Source: Nitrospira sp.
GTDB taxonomy: Bacteria; Nitrospirota; Nitrospiria; Nitrospirales; Nitrospiraceae
Length of the DNA stretch: 53,742 nt
Direction of reading: 5' to 3'
NCBI GenBank assembly: GCA_018242685.1
Contig: JAFEBM010000031.1
Span: 1-53,742, forward strand
Position 1 is the first letter of the stretch. Every line of letters starts with the position of its first letter. The notes below the pieces were generated by a model that searched no databases, was not told the DNA's origin, and saw only the letters and a program-made list of their open reading frames with translations. The position numbers and the translations under genes were made by a program. Below are positions 7,527-16,736 of the stretch, piece by piece.

Positions 7527-8285
7527 ATGGGTGGACATAGTCACTGGGCTACGATCAAACGGCACAAGGGAGCCCAGGACGCGAAGCGCGGAAAGATCTT
7601 CACGCGAATCATCCGGGAGCTTACTATTGCGGCCCGGTCCGGCGGCGACCCCGACGGGAATCCGCGGCTGCGTCTGGCGATTGCCAAGGCCAAGGAAGCC
7701 AATATGCCCGGCGACACCATGAAGAAAGCCGTCCAGCGAGGGACGGGGGAACTACCTGGTGTGACCTATGAGGAGTTTTCTTTAGAAGGATACGGGCCTG
7801 GCGGGACGGCACTCCTGCTGGAAATCACCAGCGACAACCGGAACCGGACAGTGGCGGAGATTCGCAGTCTCCTGACAAAAAACCACGGCAATATGTCGGA
7901 AGCGGGCGCCGTCGCCTGGCAGTTCCATAAGAAGGGGCTCGTCTCGATTGAGAAGGGGAAGGTTGATGAGGATACGCTTCTTTCGTTGGCTCTCGACGCC
8001 GGGGCGGAAGACGTGAAGGTCGGTGAGAAGAGTTATGAGGTGTTCACTAGTCCTCACGATTTTGAAGCGGTGAAGAAAGCGTTGGTCGATGCCAAGATTG
8101 AAACGACGCTTGCGGAAATTACGTACCTGCCTCAGAATACCATCAGACTGGAAGAAAAATCTGCCGAGCAAATGCTGAAGCTGATGGAAGTTTTGGACGA
8201 GCATGATGACGTCCAGAAGGTCCATGCGAATTTCGATATTCCGGATGAGGTGATGGAAAAAGTCGCTGCGACTGCAGCGGGATAA
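7527..8285 (+). CDS. yebC: YebC/TACO1 family protein
   Basis: This 252-aa protein is a full-length YebC/PmpR family member. It opens with GGHSHWATIKRHKGAQDAKR, the family's diagnostic N-terminus, and continues with AARSGGDPDGNPRLRLAI and NMPGDTMKKAVQRGTGE. Members act on ribosomes to relieve stalling at difficult peptide stretches, and some have been described as DNA-binding regulators. A ribosome site GAGGAGG precedes the ATG at 7527. In many bacteria yebC precedes ruvC-ruvA-ruvB. Here ruvA follows after 46 bases with ruvC missing. Confidence 0.95.
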   Translation: MGGHSHWATIKRHKGAQDAKRGKIFTRIIRELTIAARSGGDPDGNPRLRLAIAKAKEANMPGDTMKKAVQRGTGELPGVTYEEFSLEGYGPGGTALLLEITSDNRNRTVAEIRSLLTKNHGNMSEAGAVAWQFHKKGLVSIEKGKVDEDTLLSLALDAGAEDVKVGEKSYEVFTSPHDFEAVKKALVDAKIETTLAEITYLPQNTIRLEEKSAEQMLKLMEVLDEHDDVQKVHANFDIPDEVMEKVAATAAG

Positions 8286-8331
8286 TCATCAGCTTATCAC
8301 CATGGTTCTTGCCCTCGGATAACAAAATGAC

Positions 8332-8940
8332 ATGATCGCCTTTCTCACGGGGCGGTTGGCATTCAAGGCACCTACCCACCTCACGCTCGATGTGCAGGGA
8401 GTCGGGTATGAAGTGCATATTCCGCTCAGCACCTATTACGCTCTGCAGAATCTCGACGAAGTTACCGCGCTGCATATTCACACGCATCTTCGTGAAGATG
8501 CCATTCAGCTCTTCGGCTTTCTCTCGCACAGCGAGAAGGAATCGTTTTTGTTGCTGACCAGCGTGTCGGGCATCGGTCCGAAGCTCGCCCTCAGTGTGCT
8601 GTCAAGCCTGTCGGTCACCGACCTTGTTCATGCGATCCGGTCTGAGGATGTCGAAAAGCTTGCCACCGTTCCCGGGATTGGAAAGAAATCGGCGGGGCGC
8701 ATTGCGCTTGAACTGAAAGACAAGGTGGACAAGATTCAGGGTGTTCGCCCCCAAGCTACCGTTGTTGATGCGCCTGAACCGGACGGCCCGTATGAGGATG
8801 CACTCTCCGCTCTGATAAACTTGGGCTATCGTGCTCAGGATGCCAAGGAAGCCTTGACGCGAGTGACGAAGGCGGCGACCGGATCGTTGGCGCTGAAAGA
8901 GCTCATTCGCAAAGGGCTCAAGGAACTTGCAAGGGGGTAA
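8332..8940 (+). CDS. ruvA: Holliday junction helicase subunit RuvA
   Basis: RuvA (202 aa) binds four-way DNA junctions as a tetramer and loads the RuvB motor for branch migration. The N-terminal OB fold (MIAFLTGRLAFKAPTHLTLD) is followed by two helix-hairpin-helix motifs, SVSGIGPKLALSVLS and TVPGIGKKSAGRIALELKDK, and a C-terminal three-helix domain (YEDALSALINLGY) that touches RuvB. Length is normal for the family. The small Cys-rich gene begins four bases after its stop, and ruvB follows that gene, so ruvA-Cys-rich-ruvB are probably one transcript. Confidence 0.97.
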   Translation: MIAFLTGRLAFKAPTHLTLDVQGVGYEVHIPLSTYYALQNLDEVTALHIHTHLREDAIQLFGFLSHSEKESFLLLTSVSGIGPKLALSVLSSLSVTDLVHAIRSEDVEKLATVPGIGKKSAGRIALELKDKVDKIQGVRPQATVVDAPEPDGPYEDALSALINLGYRAQDAKEALTRVTKAATGSLALKELIRKGLKELARG

Positions 8941-8944
8941 GCCT

Positions 8945-9433
8945 ATGCCGCTCGACGTCAGGAACATCGGTAAGATGCTTGTGTACGGCATCTCGATCGG
9001 GGCCGTTCTTATGGTCGCGTTCCCATCCCGGAGCCTCGCGCAGGAGGCCACGGAACCGAAAAGCATCAGAATGACCTGCGGAATGTGTCCTGAGGGGTAT
9101 GCGACGACCGGCGTTACTCAGTCTCCGGAAATCTGCAAAGACGGCGATCCGACGCTCGTGCAATGTGTGCCGCTGGGGGCAAACATGCTGGGCGCGTGCG
9201 GATCCTGTCCCGACGGCTATGCCGAAATCGGCAGTTCCTCGGTTCCTGCTCGATGCGGCAGCAAAGACGGTGGCCGGCTGACACAATGCCAGTTAAAAAA
9301 AATGGAGCAGAATTTTCCCGACTCGACCCAGGGATACAAAAGATGTCCTCCTGATTGCGGCAGCACGGCCCAGCCTGGGCAGGGAGCTCTGCCGCCTCCC
9401 CCAAAGTATCACCAGATGCAGGAGAGCAAGTAG
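8945..9433 (+). CDS. Secreted cysteine-rich protein with two repeats
   Basis: The ATG at 8945 follows the ribosome site AAGGGGG, which lies at the end of ruvA. The frame upstream from a TTG at 8927 adds nothing recognisable. The 162-aa product has a signal peptide (about residues 1-33, ending SRSLAQ) and ten cysteines. Two tandem repeats are visible: Cys45-x2-Cys48, Cys64, Cys74 and Cys85-x2-Cys88, Cys104, Cys115, each beginning CGxCPxGYA. A third CPPDC pair (134-138) and a proline-rich tail close it. The cysteines suggest disulfides or metal binding outside the cytoplasm. I do not recognise the family. Its place between ruvA and ruvB is odd, because an exported protein has no obvious role in recombination. 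Confidence 0.75.
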   Translation: MPLDVRNIGKMLVYGISIGAVLMVAFPSRSLAQEATEPKSIRMTCGMCPEGYATTGVTQSPEICKDGDPTLVQCVPLGANMLGACGSCPDGYAEIGSSSVPARCGSKDGGRLTQCQLKKMEQNFPDSTQGYKRCPPDCGSTAQPGQGALPPPPKYHQMQESK

Positions 9434-9448
9434 ACTGGGCATCGCACC

Positions 9449-10453
9449 ATGACTGAACGGTTCGTCACCAATCGTGCTACGGACGAAGAGCGAGGTCAGG
9501 AGAATGTGCTTCGACCGCAGACGCTCGATGAGTACGTCGGTCAAGACAAAATGAAGGAGTCGCTTCGAATTTGCATCGAAGCGGCTAAGCAACGGGAAGA
9601 GGCACTCGACCATGCCATCTTCTACGGACCGCCCGGTCTCGGGAAAACGACGATTGCCCACATTATTGCCAAGGAGATGGGCGCGGCATTGCGGTCGACG
9701 TCAGGGTTGGTCTTAGCCCATGCCGGCGATGTGGCGGCGATTCTGACCAATCTTCAAGAACATGATGTGCTCTTTATCGATGAGATTCACCGCTTGCCCG
9801 CGTCCGTTGAGGAAGCGTTGTATCCGGCTATGGAGGATTTTCAGCTGGACCTGGTGATTGGACAGGGGCCTGCCGCGAGAACCGTCAAGCTTGATTTGCC
9901 TCCTTTCACGCTTGTGGGGGCGACGACCAGGGCCGGTTCCCTGACGTCCCCGCTGCGGGACCGATTCGGCTTAGTGTATCGGCTGGAGTTCTATGGGTCG
10001 TCCGAACTAGAGGCGATTGTGACGCGCTCGGCCGGAGTCTTAGGTATTGGGATTGACCGGGCTGGCGCTGCGGAAATCTCGCGCCGAGCGCGTGGAACCC
10101 CGCGGATAGTCAACAGGCTGATTAGGCGGATCAGGGACTATGCCCAAATCAAGGCGGATGGGCATATCACTGAACAGGTGGCTAAGGAAGGATTAGCCTG
10201 GGTAGGGATCGATGAGGCAGGCTTCGACGAGATGGACCGCAAAATTCTGCTCACCATTATCGAGAAGTTTAATGGGGGTCCGGTCGGGGTGGAATCCTTG
10301 GCTGCCGCGGTTCAGGAAGACAAGGGCACAATCGAGGACGTGTATGAACCCTATCTGATCCAGGCAGGCTTCCTGGATCGTACCGGTCGTGGCCGGCAGG
10401 TGACTCGTTTGGCGTACGATCACTTTAAGCGACCTTCTCCCTTGCTGATGTAA
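9449..10453 (+). CDS. ruvB: Holliday junction branch migration ATPase RuvB
   Basis: RuvB (334 aa) is the hexameric AAA+ motor that drives branch migration with RuvA. The hallmark [19 protein letters not shown] leads into Walker [10 protein letters not shown], Walker B LFIDEIH, sensor [18 protein letters not shown], and the C-terminal winged helix ending in [14 protein letters not shown]. Nothing appears missing. It starts 15 bases after the Cys-rich gene. No ruvC is present in this cluster, so the resolvase must lie elsewhere or be replaced. Confidence 0.98.
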   Translation: MTERFVTNRATDEERGQENVLRPQTLDEYVGQDKMKESLRICIEAAKQREEALDHAIFYGPPGLGKTTIAHIIAKEMGAALRSTSGLVLAHAGDVAAILTNLQEHDVLFIDEIHRLPASVEEALYPAMEDFQLDLVIGQGPAARTVKLDLPPFTLVGATTRAGSLTSPLRDRFGLVYRLEFYGSSELEAIVTRSAGVLGIGIDRAGAAEISRRARGTPRIVNRLIRRIRDYAQIKADGHITEQVAKEGLAWVGIDEAGFDEMDRKILLTIIEKFNGGPVGVESLAAAVQEDKGTIEDVYEPYLIQAGFLDRTGRGRQVTRLAYDHFKRPSPLLM

Positions 10454-10501
10454 CCCCTGATGTTCCAGTTCTTCAAAACTCCTGATATCCCAGCGCTATC
10501 C

Positions 10502-10531
10502 TTGCAATAGATTCAATCGTTCCTGTAGAAT
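10502..10531 (+). promoter_or_regulatory. Probable promoter of the aromatic operon
   Basis: TTGCAA (10502-10507), 18 bases, then TAGAAT (10526-10531), a five-of-six match to the -10 consensus. The start would be near 10538, leaving a leader of about 77 bases. That leader holds a small hairpin ATCCCC/GGGGAT (10550-10555 with 10566-10571). Confidence 0.5.
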
Positions 10532-10614
10532 TCCCCACTTGCCTCGATGATCCCCTTTCCCCTACGGGGATGAGGAAGCCCTCCCGCGATCGAGTGCTCG
10601 AGGGGAGACTCAGC

Positions 10615-11691
10615 ATGTCCAAAGATATGTCAGGATATCGTAAGGAAATCGATAGGATCGATGACGAAATTATTCGACTGCTCAATGAGCGCTCGAAAAG
10701 CGTCGTCGAAATCGGAAAACTCAAGAAAGAAAAGAATGCTGATGCCAACCTCCATACCGCAGGGCGGGAGGCTGAGATCATCGAACGGCTCACGAAACTT
10801 AACACGGGCCCTTTCCCTGGCGAGGCCGTCCGATCGGTGTATCGAGAAATCATGTCGGCTTCCTTGTCGCTCGAATCTCCCCAGAAGGTAGCGTATCTTG
10901 GGCCGCGGGCCACCTTTACCCACATGGCCTGCATGCAGAAATTCGGGTCGTCCGTCCAGTATCTGCCTGTTCACAGTATCAAAGAGGTATTCAGCGAAGT
11001 TGAACGAGGTCGAGCCAATTTCGGAGTGGTACCGATTGAAAACACCACGGAGGGTGTCGTGAATCACACTCTCGATATGTTTATCGATTCCAACTTGCTG
11101 ATCTATGGAGAGATTCTTCAAGAGGTCTCACACCATCTTCTGTCGAAGTCGGGACTTATCGAGGACGTGAAGAAGATTTACTCCCATCCGCATGCTCTTG
11201 CGCAATGCCGGAACTGGCTAGAGGTCAATCTTCCGCATGTCTCCGCAGTTGAGGTAGCCAGTACTGCTCGTGCCGCCGAACTGTGCATCGATGAACCACC
11301 CTCAGGTGCGATTGCGTCGGAAGTGGCCGGCCAACTGTACGGACTCAAAGTCATTAAGGCCCGCATCGAAGATAATCTCAACAATTTTACGCGTTTCCTG
11401 ATTCTGTCGCAGAAGCCGTCGGAGCGCACAGGAAAAGATAAAACGTCGTTGATGTTGTCGGTGAAGGATAAAGTCGGCGCGCTGTATGACCTGCTTCGTC
11501 CCTTTGCTTCTCACGGGATCAACATGACCAAGATCGAATCTCGCCCTTCCCAGCGAAAGGCATGGGAATACATTTTTTTCGTGGATGTCGAGGGTCATAT
11601 CCATGAGGAGCGGGTCAATCGAGCAGTGGAAGAAGTGAAGGGACGCTGCCTCTTCATGAAGATTTTGGGCTCCTACCCAATTCATAGCTGA
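10615..11691 (+). CDS. pheA: Chorismate mutase / prephenate dehydratase (P-protein)
   Basis: This bifunctional enzyme converts chorismate to prephenate and then to phenylpyruvate in phenylalanine synthesis. The ATG at 10615 has AGGGGAG upstream and gives 358 aa. Residues 1-85 are an AroQ-type chorismate mutase (YRKEIDRIDDEIIRLLNER). Residues 91-266 are the prephenate dehydratase (VAYLGPRATFTH, and the catalytic-site NNFTRF at 256-261). Residues 277-355 are a regulatory ACT domain with GALY (288-291) and ESRP (308-311), the phenylalanine-binding motifs, so feedback inhibition is likely. It opens a run of aromatic pathway genes. hisC begins two bases after its stop. Confidence 0.96.
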   Translation: MSKDMSGYRKEIDRIDDEIIRLLNERSKSVVEIGKLKKEKNADANLHTAGREAEIIERLTKLNTGPFPGEAVRSVYREIMSASLSLESPQKVAYLGPRATFTHMACMQKFGSSVQYLPVHSIKEVFSEVERGRANFGVVPIENTTEGVVNHTLDMFIDSNLLIYGEILQEVSHHLLSKSGLIEDVKKIYSHPHALAQCRNWLEVNLPHVSAVEVASTARAAELCIDEPPSGAIASEVAGQLYGLKVIKARIEDNLNNFTRFLILSQKPSERTGKDKTSLMLSVKDKVGALYDLLRPFASHGINMTKIESRPSQRKAWEYIFFVDVEGHIHEERVNRAVEEVKGRCLFMKILGSYPIHS

Positions 11692-11693
11692 CC

Positions 11694-12779
11694 ATGGCAC
11701 TACAGGTTCACCCAGATATTCTGTCACTCAGCCCATACGTCCCCGGTAAACCGATCGACGAGCTACAGCGAGAGCTTGGCCTTACTCGGATCATCAAGCT
11801 TGCCTCCAACGAAAATCCACTCGGGCCTTCACCGAAAGCGGTGGCAGCGCTGAGCGGCGCACAGGATCTGCTGCATCGATACCCGGACGGAAGCGCGTAT
11901 CGGCTCAGGCAGGCGATTGCTGATCGTTGGAAAGTGGCGGAGGGGCAGGTCATTCTGGGAAATGGATCAGACGAGATCCTTGGCCTGCTGGCCAGGACGT
12001 TCTTGATTCCTGGTGATGAAGCCATCATGGCCGATCACACGTTCGTCATCTATAAGATGGAGGTCACTGCAGTTCACGGCAAGCCGGTGGTTGTACCGCT
12101 CGTCAACTGGACACACGACCTCGAGTCAATGGTACGTGCCGTGACGCCTCGAACCAGATTGCTTTTTCTCTGCAATCCAAATAATCCGACAGGAACCATC
12201 GTCTCAGCGGAAGCAGTCGATCGCCTCATGGCAAAAGTGCCGGACGATGTCATCGTCGTGTTTGACGAAGCGTACTGTGAGTATGTCCGCACTCCCCGAT
12301 TTCCCGATGCGATAGCCTACGTAAAACAGGGGCGGAATGTCATCGTTTTAAGGACATTCTCAAAGATCTACGGGCTGGCAGGATTGCGAATCGGGTACGG
12401 CATCAGCACAGTGGAAATCATCGACTACTTAAATAGAGTTCGGCCTCCGTTCAATGCCAACAGCCTTGCCCAGAAGGCGGCGCTGGCCGCATTGGGAGAT
12501 GACGAACATGTGGCCAAGAGTCGGACGGTCAACGCGGCTGGGATGGAGCAGGTGGAGAACGGCCTGCGTGCGCTGGGTGTGACTTCAATTCCGAGCGAGA
12601 CGAATTTTCTCTATTTTGATGCCAAACAGGATGGACGACTGGTGTTCGAAGCGTTGCTGCGAGAGGGGATTATTGTGCGGCATATTGACGGGGCCATGCT
12701 TCGCGTCACCATCGGTCAGCCTGATGAAAATGCCGCCTTCCTCCAGGCTCTCAAGAAAGTCTTGGACGGAAGCCGGTAA
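11694..12779 (+). CDS. hisC: HisC-like histidinol-phosphate/aromatic aminotransferase
   Basis: This 361-aa fold-type I PLP enzyme matches histidinol-phosphate aminotransferase. It shows ASNENPLGPSP (37-47), NPNNPTG (161-167), DEAY (191-194) and the PLP lysine Lys224 in RTFSKIYGLAGLRIGYG. Family members transaminate histidinol phosphate, and many also accept phenylpyruvate or hydroxyphenylpyruvate. Sitting between pheA and aroF/tyrA, it most likely supplies the last step to Phe and Tyr, perhaps in addition to histidine. No other histidine genes are in the window. Substrate preference cannot be read from the sequence. Confidence 0.92.
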   Translation: MALQVHPDILSLSPYVPGKPIDELQRELGLTRIIKLASNENPLGPSPKAVAALSGAQDLLHRYPDGSAYRLRQAIADRWKVAEGQVILGNGSDEILGLLARTFLIPGDEAIMADHTFVIYKMEVTAVHGKPVVVPLVNWTHDLESMVRAVTPRTRLLFLCNPNNPTGTIVSAEAVDRLMAKVPDDVIVVFDEAYCEYVRTPRFPDAIAYVKQGRNVIVLRTFSKIYGLAGLRIGYGISTVEIIDYLNRVRPPFNANSLAQKAALAALGDDEHVAKSRTVNAAGMEQVENGLRALGVTSIPSETNFLYFDAKQDGRLVFEALLREGIIVRHIDGAMLRVTIGQPDENAAFLQALKKVLDGSR

Positions 12780-12797
12780 GAGTAGAGTGAGGGTATT

Positions 12798-13811
12798 ATG
12801 ATCATCGTGTTGAAACCTGAAGCGTCCGAAAGCGAAGTGGATCACATTATCGACCGTCTGCGAGATCTGGGTTTAAAATCGCAAATCTCCACCGGTCAGG
12901 AACGCACGATCATCGGTGTTATCGGAGACGACCGGATCTTGCACAATCAGCCTTTGACGGCGCTTCCTGGTGTGGAAAGTGTCCTGCCGATCCTTGCGCC
13001 TTGGAAACTGGTCAGTCGCGAGTTTAAGAAGGAAGCGACCATCATCGACGTCGGTGGCGCAAAAATCGGTGCCAAAAAGCTGGCCATCATGGCAGGGCCC
13101 TGTGCTGTTGAACGGCTCGAGCTGACGGTGGGAATCGCTCACGAGGTGAAGGCCGCCGGAGCCTCGATTCTTCGTGGTGGAGCCTATAAGCCGAGGACGT
13201 CGCCTTATTCCTTCCAAGGGTTGGGTCGTGAAGGGCTTGACTACTTGCTTGAAGCAAAAAAACAAACCGGGCTACCGGTCGTGAGTGAGATCTTGGACAC
13301 CAGAGACATTGAACTCTTTCTTGAGAAAGCGGACATCATCCAGATCGGCGCTCGGAACATGCAGAACTTCGAGCTCCTGAAGGAGGTCGGCGCCTACGAC
13401 AAACCGGTGCTCCTGAAACGAGGCTTGTCGGCGACGATCAAAGAGTTTCTCCTGTCAGCCGAGTACATCATGTCACGCGGCAACCAGAATGTCATGCTGT
13501 GCGAACGGGGTATTCGCACGTTCGAAACGCAATATCGCAATACGCTGGATCTTGCAGCCATTCCCACGTTGAAAGAGCTTTCACATCTGCCGGTCATTGT
13601 CGACCCCAGCCATGCCACCGGGAAGTGGGACCTTGTCGCTCCGATGTCAAAGGCCGCAGTGGCAGCCGGTGCCGACGGCCTGCTCATCGAAGTCCATTCG
13701 AACCCTGAATGCGCACTGTGTGACGGTGAAGAGTCCATTAAGCCTTCCAAGTTCAAAGCCCTGATGAGTGATCTCAGGAATATTGCGAAGGCCGTCGGGC
13801 GAGAGCTGTAG
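12798..13811 (+). CDS. aroF: 3-deoxy-7-phosphoheptulonate (DAHP) synthase
   Basis: This enzyme condenses phosphoenolpyruvate and erythrose-4-phosphate, the entry step to the shikimate pathway. The 337-aa protein has a ferredoxin-like N-terminal domain (1-70, [18 protein letters not shown]) typical of the type I-beta DAHP synthases, then the TIM-barrel with AGPCAVE (99-105), [16 protein letters not shown] and VDPSHATG. The N-terminal domain mediates tyrosine or phenylalanine inhibition in related enzymes. Eighteen bases separate it from hisC. Its end is seven bases before the tyrA ATG. Confidence 0.96.
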   Translation: MIIVLKPEASESEVDHIIDRLRDLGLKSQISTGQERTIIGVIGDDRILHNQPLTALPGVESVLPILAPWKLVSREFKKEATIIDVGGAKIGAKKLAIMAGPCAVERLELTVGIAHEVKAAGASILRGGAYKPRTSPYSFQGLGREGLDYLLEAKKQTGLPVVSEILDTRDIELFLEKADIIQIGARNMQNFELLKEVGAYDKPVLLKRGLSATIKEFLLSAEYIMSRGNQNVMLCERGIRTFETQYRNTLDLAAIPTLKELSHLPVIVDPSHATGKWDLVAPMSKAAVAAGADGLLIEVHSNPECALCDGEESIKPSKFKALMSDLRNIAKAVGREL

Positions 13812-13818
13812 AGGCACG

Positions 13819-14712
13819 ATGGCGGTTCATTTCAGGCAGGCTACAATTATTGGGGTGGGACTGATCGGCGGATCGCTCGGCATGATTCTTCGGCGAAAGA
13901 CCTTGGCCGATCACGTGGTCGGCGTCGGACGGCGTGTCGAGAACCTCAAGACAGCGGTTGCTTTGGGTGCGATTGATCGATACGTGGCCGATCCTCAAGA
14001 GGGTGTACGAGGGGCGGATTTGGTGGTCCTTGCGACGCCTGTCGATACCTATGAGCGGCACCTCCATGAATGGGCCCATTGTCTGGTTCCAGGCGCGATC
14101 GTCAGCGATGTAGGCAGTGTGAAAGGAACCTTGGTCGAACGATCGGAAGCGGCTATGCCGGCAGGTGTGCATTTTGTGGGAGCCCATCCCATCGCAGGGA
14201 AGGAAAAGACGGGTGTTGCGGCCGGGTCCGATCAATTATTCAAGGGCGCACGCTGTATTCTGACGCCGACAAAACGAACGGATCCGACGGCACTTGATCG
14301 GATTAGGCAACTGTGGGAAGAGGCCGATTCGATTGTCTTAACGATGGATCCTCATCTGCATGACCAAATCCTAGGGGCAGTCAGTCACTTGCCCCATGTG
14401 GTGGCGTTTGCACTGATGAATGCCTTGGCCGAGCTTCGCGATCAACAGGTACCCACATTGGATCTTGCCGGCCACTCTGGGGGAGGATTACGGGATACGA
14501 CCAGAATCGCCGCAAGTTCTCCGGAAATGTGGCGAGACATTTTTTTGTGGAATCGGGATAATGTGGTGTCCTATATCGACCGATATGCACGGGCCCTGGA
14601 AGAATTGAAACAACTGATTAAGTCTGGGGATGCAGCCGGAATCGAGAAGGTGCTCGAGCGGGCCAAAGGCGAGCGCGAAAAGTTGAATAATTCCGCTATG
14701 AGCAACTCATGA
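13819..14712 (+). CDS. tyrA: Prephenate/arogenate dehydrogenase
   Basis: This enzyme oxidatively decarboxylates prephenate (or arogenate) in tyrosine synthesis. The frame opens at 13768, but the ATG at 13819 sits just after the aroF stop and gives a protein beginning [20 protein letters not shown] (297 aa). The Rossmann motif GVGLIGGS is at 12-19. [12 protein letters not shown] and [11 protein letters not shown] are conserved family blocks, including the catalytic histidines. No ACT domain is fused. The stop overlaps the ATG of aroA by four bases (ATGA). NAD versus NADP use is not determined. Confidence 0.94.
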   Translation: MAVHFRQATIIGVGLIGGSLGMILRRKTLADHVVGVGRRVENLKTAVALGAIDRYVADPQEGVRGADLVVLATPVDTYERHLHEWAHCLVPGAIVSDVGSVKGTLVERSEAAMPAGVHFVGAHPIAGKEKTGVAAGSDQLFKGARCILTPTKRTDPTALDRIRQLWEEADSIVLTMDPHLHDQILGAVSHLPHVVAFALMNALAELRDQQVPTLDLAGHSGGGLRDTTRIAASSPEMWRDIFLWNRDNVVSYIDRYARALEELKQLIKSGDAAGIEKVLERAKGEREKLNNSAMSNS

Positions 14713-16031
14713 CATCGTTGACGATCACTCCGGGTCGGTCACTCAGGGGAGCGATCACGGTCCCCGGCGACAAGTCTCTCACCCATCGGGCGATCATCCT
14801 CACCGCGCTGGCGGAAGGAACGAGCACGATAGAGACCTACTGTCAGGGAGAGGATTGCCTGAACACGATGAGGGCCTTTCAGGGACTGGGGATTCCCATT
14901 ACGCAGACTCCAACCGAATTAACCGTCTGCGGGAAGGGGTTTTGGGGGTTATCCGAACCAAGCGCTCCCATCGATTGCGGCAATTCCGGAACCGGTATCC
15001 GTCTGCTCACGGGCCTTTTGGCCGGGCAGGATTTTTTCTCGGTTCTCACGGGCGACGAATCGATCAGACGGCGACCTATGGGTCGGGTCGTCGAGCCGCT
15101 GCGTGAAATGGGCGCCGTCATTGGAGGCCGTAAAGGTGGAGAGCTGGCTCCCTTGGCGATTACAGGAGCCGGTCTCCATGGTATTGAGTACACGTCGTCC
15201 GTGGCCAGCGCACAGATTAAGTCGTCACTCCTGCTCGCCGGCCTCTTTGCTCAGGGGAAGACTCGTTATAAGGAGCCGAGCCTGTCACGAGATCATACCG
15301 AGCGGATGTTTCAATTCTTTGGAATTCCTCTCACGCAAGAAGGAGGTGCCCTGGTCTTACAAGGGCGACCGTCTGTTGGATGGCGAGGCATTCATATGAT
15401 CATTCCCGGTGATTTCTCGGCCGCCGCATTCTTCCTCGTCGGAGCAACGATTGTGCAGGGATCGGACGTCACCATTCGCAATGTCGGGATGAATCCGACG
15501 AGAACCGGCCTGGTCGAGGTCATGAGAAAGATGGGAGCCGACATTCAGGTTCTGGGTCTGAGGGAAGCGGCCGGCGAACCGGTCGGGGATCTGCGTGTGA
15601 AGTCTGCTCCGCTGAAGGGCGTGATGATCGGCCGCGACCTCATCCCGAAAACGATCGATGAATTTCCTGTGCTGTGCGTGGCTGCCGCCGTGGCGGAAGG
15701 AGACACCGTGATTACTGGCGCAGAAGAACTGCGGGTCAAAGAGAGTGATCGGATCGCAACCATGAGTCTCGAGTTGAAAGCCATGGGAGCCCAAGTCGAG
15801 GAACGGCCGGATGGGATGGTCATCCGCGGATTAGGCCGAGGGGGAGAGAATGGCCGGCTGAAAGCTGCAGGCAAGGCCGAAAGCCATGGAGATCATCGTG
15901 TGGCCATGTCTCTTGCCATCGGTGGCCTGACAGCGGAAGAGAGTATGACCATTGCCGACACGAGTTGCGTGGATACATCATTTCCGAATTTTGAGAAGGC
16001 ACTCGCCGATCTGTTGGCGCAGCCTGCATGA
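14709..16031 (+). CDS. aroA: 5-enolpyruvylshikimate-3-phosphate synthase
   Basis: EPSP synthase (440 aa) joins shikimate-3-phosphate and PEP, the sixth step of the shikimate pathway. Conserved blocks are PGDKSLTHRAIIL near the N-terminus, GNSGTGIRLLTGLLAGQ, the RPMGRVVEPLREMGA phosphate-binding segment, DEFPVLCVAAA and KESDRI, and a C-terminal SHGDHRVAMS. It has an Ala rather than Gly at the second residue of the usual LAGnaGTaxR segment, as many type II-like enzymes vary there (the LLTGLLAGQ block here). Translation is coupled to tyrA through a four-base overlap. Confidence 0.97.
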   Translation: MTSLTITPGRSLRGAITVPGDKSLTHRAIILTALAEGTSTIETYCQGEDCLNTMRAFQGLGIPITQTPTELTVCGKGFWGLSEPSAPIDCGNSGTGIRLLTGLLAGQDFFSVLTGDESIRRRPMGRVVEPLREMGAVIGGRKGGELAPLAITGAGLHGIEYTSSVASAQIKSSLLLAGLFAQGKTRYKEPSLSRDHTERMFQFFGIPLTQEGGALVLQGRPSVGWRGIHMIIPGDFSAAAFFLVGATIVQGSDVTIRNVGMNPTRTGLVEVMRKMGADIQVLGLREAAGEPVGDLRVKSAPLKGVMIGRDLIPKTIDEFPVLCVAAAVAEGDTVITGAEELRVKESDRIATMSLELKAMGAQVEERPDGMVIRGLGRGGENGRLKAAGKAESHGDHRVAMSLAIGGLTAEESMTIADTSCVDTSFPNFEKALADLLAQPA

Positions 16032-16076
16032 AAGCAGGTGTGTCGGATGGGACAGTTCGAAATTGAGAGGCGCTGA

Positions 16077-16736
16077 GTGGTTATTGCGATTGATGGACCG
16101 GCCGGAGTCGGTAAAAGTACAGTAGCCAAATTGCTGGCGGCTCGCCTCGGCTACCTGTATCTTGATACAGGGGCGCTGTACCGAGCTATCGCATGGAAAA
16201 CCTTGCAATCACGGATACGTCCCTCTGACCATGAGCAAGTGGCAACGTTGTTGCCGGCTACTTCTATTCACATGCAGTTTCACCATGGCACGATGCAGGT
16301 CTTGGTCGATGGCATTGATGTCACCGGGGAACTTCGTGCACCCGAAGTTACCGCAGCAGCCTCCGTCGTGTCCGCTATTCCGGCAGTCCGCGAATGGTTG
16401 TTGCCGCTCCAGCGTCAGATCGGCCAGAGAGGCTCGGTCGTCGCAGAGGGACGAGACATCGGCACCAAGGTCTTTCCTGCGGCACCATTCAAATTCTTTT
16501 TGGAAGCGGACTCAGACGTACGAGTTGCGCGGCGGCATCACGAGCTGGTAGCCGCGGGTCGTAGTGGGACGGTTGAAGCGACGTCCCGAGATCTGTCGGA
16601 TCGAGATCAACGAGATCGAACCCGTTCGATCGACCCCTTGGTTCCGGCGGGTGACGCACGACTTATCGATACCTCTGCTCTCAGTCCTGACCAAGTGGTG
16701 GAGCAGATGATCGCGGCTGTGTCGACCGGATCGTGA
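16077..16736 (+). CDS. cmk: Cytidylate kinase
   Basis: CMP kinase (219 aa) phosphorylates CMP and dCMP. The start is GTG at 16077. The protein opens with the P-loop DGPAGVGKST (residues 6-15), then LYLDTGALYRAIAWK, AEGRDIGTKVFPAAPFKFFL and RDLSDRDQRDRTRSIDPLVPAGDA, all standard for the family. Its TGA overlaps the GTG start of plsC. The order cmk-plsC-rpsA recalls the frequent cmk-(ispH)-rpsA grouping in other bacteria. Confidence 0.96.
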   Translation: MVIAIDGPAGVGKSTVAKLLAARLGYLYLDTGALYRAIAWKTLQSRIRPSDHEQVATLLPATSIHMQFHHGTMQVLVDGIDVTGELRAPEVTAAASVVSAIPAVREWLLPLQRQIGQRGSVVAEGRDIGTKVFPAAPFKFFLEADSDVRVARRHHELVAAGRSGTVEATSRDLSDRDQRDRTRSIDPLVPAGDARLIDTSALSPDQVVEQMIAAVSTGS

